In this document: positions 5,530-7,389 of the stretch, piece after piece
Layout of the letters: every line of letters starts with the position of its first letter
Position numbering within the stretch: position 1 is the stretch's first letter
DNA from: CAZSLC01 sp964607675
GTDB lineage: Bacteria > Bacteroidota > Bacteroidia > Bacteroidales > UBA932
Reading direction: 5' to 3'
DNA: 7,389 nt
Assembly (NCBI GenBank): GCA_964607675.1
Contig: CAZSLC010000042.1
Span: 1-7,389 of the forward strand
The notes under the pieces: generated by a model
What the model was told of the DNA's origin: nothing
Seen by the model: only the letters and a program-made list of their open reading frames with translations
The model's database searches: none
Position numbers and translations under genes: made by a program

Positions 5530-5742
5530 TCATCTAAAAATCTGGACGCTTGTGCCCCATCTATTGTACATACCAACAGCACCATCTATTTCATATTGCA
5601 CTAATGCGGAAGGGCCGACAACCATACTTTCTGTCAAATCGTGGTTAGTGCAGCTTTCTCGCACTTGCTTAGTAAGTTGCAAATACTGTTGGTTAAAAAA
5701 TTGCACTGTCCACGAAAGAAAATTTATTTCATTATACATCAC
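5530..5742 (-). CDS. Small hypothetical ORF (70 aa), unrecognised
   Basis: This is the only candidate gene in the 5456-5803 gap. The minus-strand frame is open from a TAA about 27 nt upstream to TGA at 5530 and starts with a double ATG preceded by GGAAAG, a reasonable ribosome binding site. The protein has ordinary composition (WTVQFFNQQYLQLTKQ, then SALVQYEIDGAVGMYNRWG), with no membrane segment, signal peptide or motif I recognise. No TAnnTTTG box precedes it. It could be a real small protein or the end piece of a decayed gene. The antisense frame is also open but reads less like a protein. Confidence 0.3.
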   Translation of the reverse strand: MMYNEINFLSWTVQFFNQQYLQLTKQVRESCTNHDLTESMVVGPSALVQYEIDGAVGMYNRWGTSVQIFR

Positions 5743-5774
5743 GACTTTCCAATAAATAATTATTTAGCATAAGA

Positions 5775-5806
5775 TTTGTATATATATAAAATAATTATTA
5801 TTTTTG
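5775..5806 (+). promoter_or_regulatory. Promoter of the DUF4143 ATPase gene
   Basis: TTTG (5775-5778), a 20-bp spacer and TATTTTTG (5799-5806) match the Bacteroidota consensus exactly. Transcription would start near 5812, which excludes the upstream in-frame TTG at 5804 as the start codon and supports ATG 5828. Confidence 0.65.
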
Positions 5807-5827
5807 CTCTATATAGATAGCATAATT

Positions 5828-7090
5828 ATGGATAAATATGTAATTAAAAAAGTCATAATTGAAAAACAGGAGGAGATTTTGGCGACTAAGCTCATAAAGC
5901 GCAACATCGAATTGGAGAGCGGGTGCAACTACGTTTTTGTAGGGTTGAGACGTGCGGGGAAGTCTTTTTTGATGTTCCAGCACATTCTATCTCTTATCAA
6001 AAGTGGAGAGAATAGTATCGAAGATATACTATACATCAACTTTGAAGATGAACGTATCTCTATGATACGAGCCGAAGAGTTGGGGGATATTACTGAGAGT
6101 TATGAGGAGTTGTTCGATAAAAAACCGATTGTTTTTCTCGACGAGATACAAAATATCGATGGGTGGGAAAAGTTTGCTCGTAGACTTGCGGACTCTAAAT
6201 ATCGGGTGTTTGTGACTGGTAGTAATGCCAAAATGTTGAGTCGTGATATAGCCACTACTCTCGGTGGGAGATTTATCGTCAAAGAGATTTTTCCTTTTTC
6301 ATTTGAAGAGTACCTCGAAATAAATGGTGTTGAGCTATCCAAAAATTGGGAATTCAGTGGCATGAAAAATAGTGTCGTAAAATTGTGGGATAACTATTTT
6401 AGGTATGGAGGCTTTGCAGAATCGTTTGCATTAAAAGATAAACGCAGTTGGCTCAACTCGCTGTACCAAAAGATAATGTTGGGCGATATAGTGGCACGTA
6501 ATGGTATTCGCAATGCAGATGCTATACGTCTGTTAGCTAAAAAGATGGCAGAGAGTGTAATGCAATCAACCACCCAAACCCGTATGCAAAATATCGTGAG
6601 TTCGGCAGGGGCAAAGATATCTCGCAACACCATTGTGGAGTATATCGGCTATATGAAAGATGCCTACCTTATTTTTGGAATTTCAAACTATAACGACAAC
6701 CTTAATGAGAGGGAAACCTCACAAAAAAGATACTACCACGACAACGGTTTGCTTACTATCTTCCTGACCGATTCGGACACCAAACTGTTGGAGAATATTG
6801 TAGCAGTTACCCTTTTAAAGCGTTACGGTGGCGAAAATCTATTTTACTATAACAAAAATGTAGAGGTTGATTTCTATATCCCCTCGGGAGGGTTAGCTAT
6901 TCAATCTTCGTACAGTATTGCTGACTATGTGACCTTTGAACGAGAGACCAAAGCACTTGTAAAATTAAACGCTGCATTTGAGATAAAACGCTCAATAATC
7001 ATCACCGCCAATGAGGAAAAAGTGATTGATGTTGATGGAGTTAAGATTGAGGTTCTCCCTGTTTGGAAGTGGATAATTAACTGCAAATAG
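5828..7090 (+). CDS. AAA_14 / DUF4143 family ATP-binding protein
   Basis: From ATG 5828 the protein has 420 residues. An N-terminal AAA-type ATPase domain shows Walker A GLRRAGKS (39-46), Walker B IVFLDE (101-106) and a sensor-1-like VTGSN (129-133), with GGRF (146-149) offering a possible arginine finger. The C-terminal DUF4143 part (about 205-370) ends in a PD-(D/E)XK-like arrangement: ENIVAVTLLKR with Glu322, VEVDFY with Asp348 and LAIQSSYS with Gln359, where active nucleases have Glu-x-Lys. Nuclease activity is therefore doubtful. The family is abundant and often multicopy in Bacteroidota, and its function is not established. It has its own promoter and no co-directional neighbour. Downstream lies only a degraded ORF and the repeats. 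The gene itself shows no frameshift. Confidence 0.9.
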   Translation: MDKYVIKKVIIEKQEEILATKLIKRNIELESGCNYVFVGLRRAGKSFLMFQHILSLIKSGENSIEDILYINFEDERISMIRAEELGDITESYEELFDKKPIVFLDEIQNIDGWEKFARRLADSKYRVFVTGSNAKMLSRDIATTLGGRFIVKEIFPFSFEEYLEINGVELSKNWEFSGMKNSVVKLWDNYFRYGGFAESFALKDKRSWLNSLYQKIMLGDIVARNGIRNADAIRLLAKKMAESVMQSTTQTRMQNIVSSAGAKISRNTIVEYIGYMKDAYLIFGISNYNDNLNERETSQKRYYHDNGLLTIFLTDSDTKLLENIVAVTLLKRYGGENLFYYNKNVEVDFYIPSGGLAIQSSYSIADYVTFERETKALVKLNAAFEIKRSIIITANEEKVIDVDGVKIEVLPVWKWIINCK

Positions 7091-7107
7091 AAACCAACTG
7101 CTTAACG

Positions 7108-7272
7108 TCACTTTTTGAGTTTAGGTAACATATCATCGGCAAGTGCCCTTTCTAACATATCAGCACCTCCCTCACTCATTATAGTGCCATTATTTAAAAT
7201 CCATCTTCAACTATATAGCGTCCAATTTCATAATAAGTTCTTCTTGTTGTAAAGTATCATAAAGCTATCTAC
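7108..7272 (-). pseudogene. Frameshifted gene remnant, unrecognised family
   Basis: Three short minus-strand frames read like consecutive pieces of one protein. The first gives DSFMILYN (stop at 7228), the next TTRRTYYEIGRYIVEDG (stop at 7194), and the third, from about 7203, WILNNGTIM and then MSEGGADMLERALADDML to LPKLKK and TGA at 7108. Two single-base shifts would join them into about 55 residues. The last piece, from an ATG at 7179, would be only 23 residues alone. I do not recognise the family; YEIGRYIVE recalls the start of DUF1016/YhcG-type proteins, but the rest does not fit. It converges on the ATPase gene and probably is the C-terminal end of a decayed gene. Confidence 0.35.
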
Positions 7273-7301
7273 TTTTATTAATCAATTCTCGCCGGCACCA
7301 C

Positions 7302-7329
7302 AAAAAAAGAGAGACATTTAGTCTCTCTT
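7302..7329 (-). terminator. Terminator-like hairpin in repeat copy 1
   Basis: On the minus strand AAGAGAGAC (7329-7321) pairs with GTCTCTCTT (7315-7307) around TAAAT, and T continues to 7302. This is a good rho-independent terminator for a gene lying right of the window. In the plus direction no T run follows. Confidence 0.65.
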
Positions 7330-7349
7330 ATACCTCTCGCCGGCACCAC

Positions 7350-7377
7350 AAAAAAAGAGAGACATTTAGTCTCTCTT
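7350..7377 (-). terminator. Terminator-like hairpin in repeat copy 2
   Basis: This is identical to the hairpin in copy 1: 9-bp stem (7355-7363 with 7369-7377), loop 7364-7368, and a T run on the minus strand at 7356-7350. A minus-strand transcript entering from the right would meet this one first. Confidence 0.65.
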
Positions 7378-7389
7378 ATACCTCTCGCC

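Larger units (their letters stand above)
7288..7389. repeat. 48-bp perfect tandem repeat, at least two copies, runs off the edge
   Basis: Copies at 7288-7335 and 7336-7383 are identical over all 48 bp, and a third begins at 7384 (CTCGCC). Each unit has a GCCGGC palindrome, an A7 run and a 9-bp hairpin AAGAGAGAC/GTCTCTCTT. There is no variable spacer, so this is not a CRISPR array. Total length is unknown because the window ends inside it. Confidence 0.93.

Noticed and set aside
5552..5755. Plus-strand 67-aa frame in the gap before the ATPase
   Set aside because: No ribosome binding site or promoter box, and the composition is less protein-like than the opposite strand, so it is probably a shadow.
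5804..5827. TTG start for the DUF4143 ATPase
   Set aside because: The TTG is part of the predicted -7 box and lies before the expected transcription start.
7288..7389. CRISPR array
   Set aside because: The 48-bp units are contiguous and identical with no spacers, and no cas gene is present.

Overview
The window looks like chromosomal DNA from a member of the Bacteroidota, probably order Bacteroidales. The DNA is AT-rich, start codons mostly lack a strong Shine-Dalgarno sequence, and several genes are preceded by the Bacteroidota promoter form TTTG-N19/20-TAnnTTTG. The gene families (OxyR beside a Prx6-like peroxiredoxin, a FeMo-co-type small protein, an AAA_14/DUF4143 ATPase, a membrane LytTR regulator) fit this. 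Genus cannot be read from the sequence.

Layout. 1-329: three minus-strand tRNA genes, Lys(CTT) cut by the left edge, Pro(CGG) and Pro(AGG); the Pro pair is a diverged tandem duplication. 408-1541 (-): an alpha/beta-hydrolase-like protein with a visible Ser-Asp-His triad. 1714-2565 (+): a four-helix membrane protein with a LytTR DNA-binding domain, closed by a terminator that overlaps its last codons. 2593-3201 (-): the C-terminal half of an N4/N6 DNA methyltransferase that lacks its catalytic half, apparently a remnant. 3210-4136 (-): oxyR, divergent from 4269-4979 (+), a Prx6-type peroxiredoxin, followed 17 nt later by 4997-5365 (+), a NifX/FeMo-co-like cysteine/histidine-rich protein. A hairpin and a strong terminator end this operon. 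5456-5803 holds only a weak small ORF (5530-5742, -) and the promoter of the next gene. 5828-7090 (+): an AAA_14/DUF4143 ATPase. 7108-7272 (-): a short, apparently frameshifted gene remnant. 7288-7389: perfect 48-bp tandem repeats, each carrying a terminator-like hairpin, running off the right edge.

Functionally, the clear unit is the peroxide-response divergon. OxyR has both redox cysteines at the E. coli positions 199 and 208. The 132-bp intergenic region carries promoter boxes for both sides and an inverted repeat that encloses the oxyR -7 box and overlaps the peroxiredoxin -33 box, so OxyR probably controls both. The co-transcribed FeMo-co-domain protein has no nitrogenase genes near it and may serve iron or Fe-S handling under oxidative stress (inference). 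The rest looks like accessory or decaying material: a methyltransferase remnant, a DUF4143 ATPase of unknown role, a degraded ORF and a repeat array. I found no complete defence system, CRISPR array or transposase. The most unusual single item is the intact-looking tRNA-Pro with anticodon AGG.
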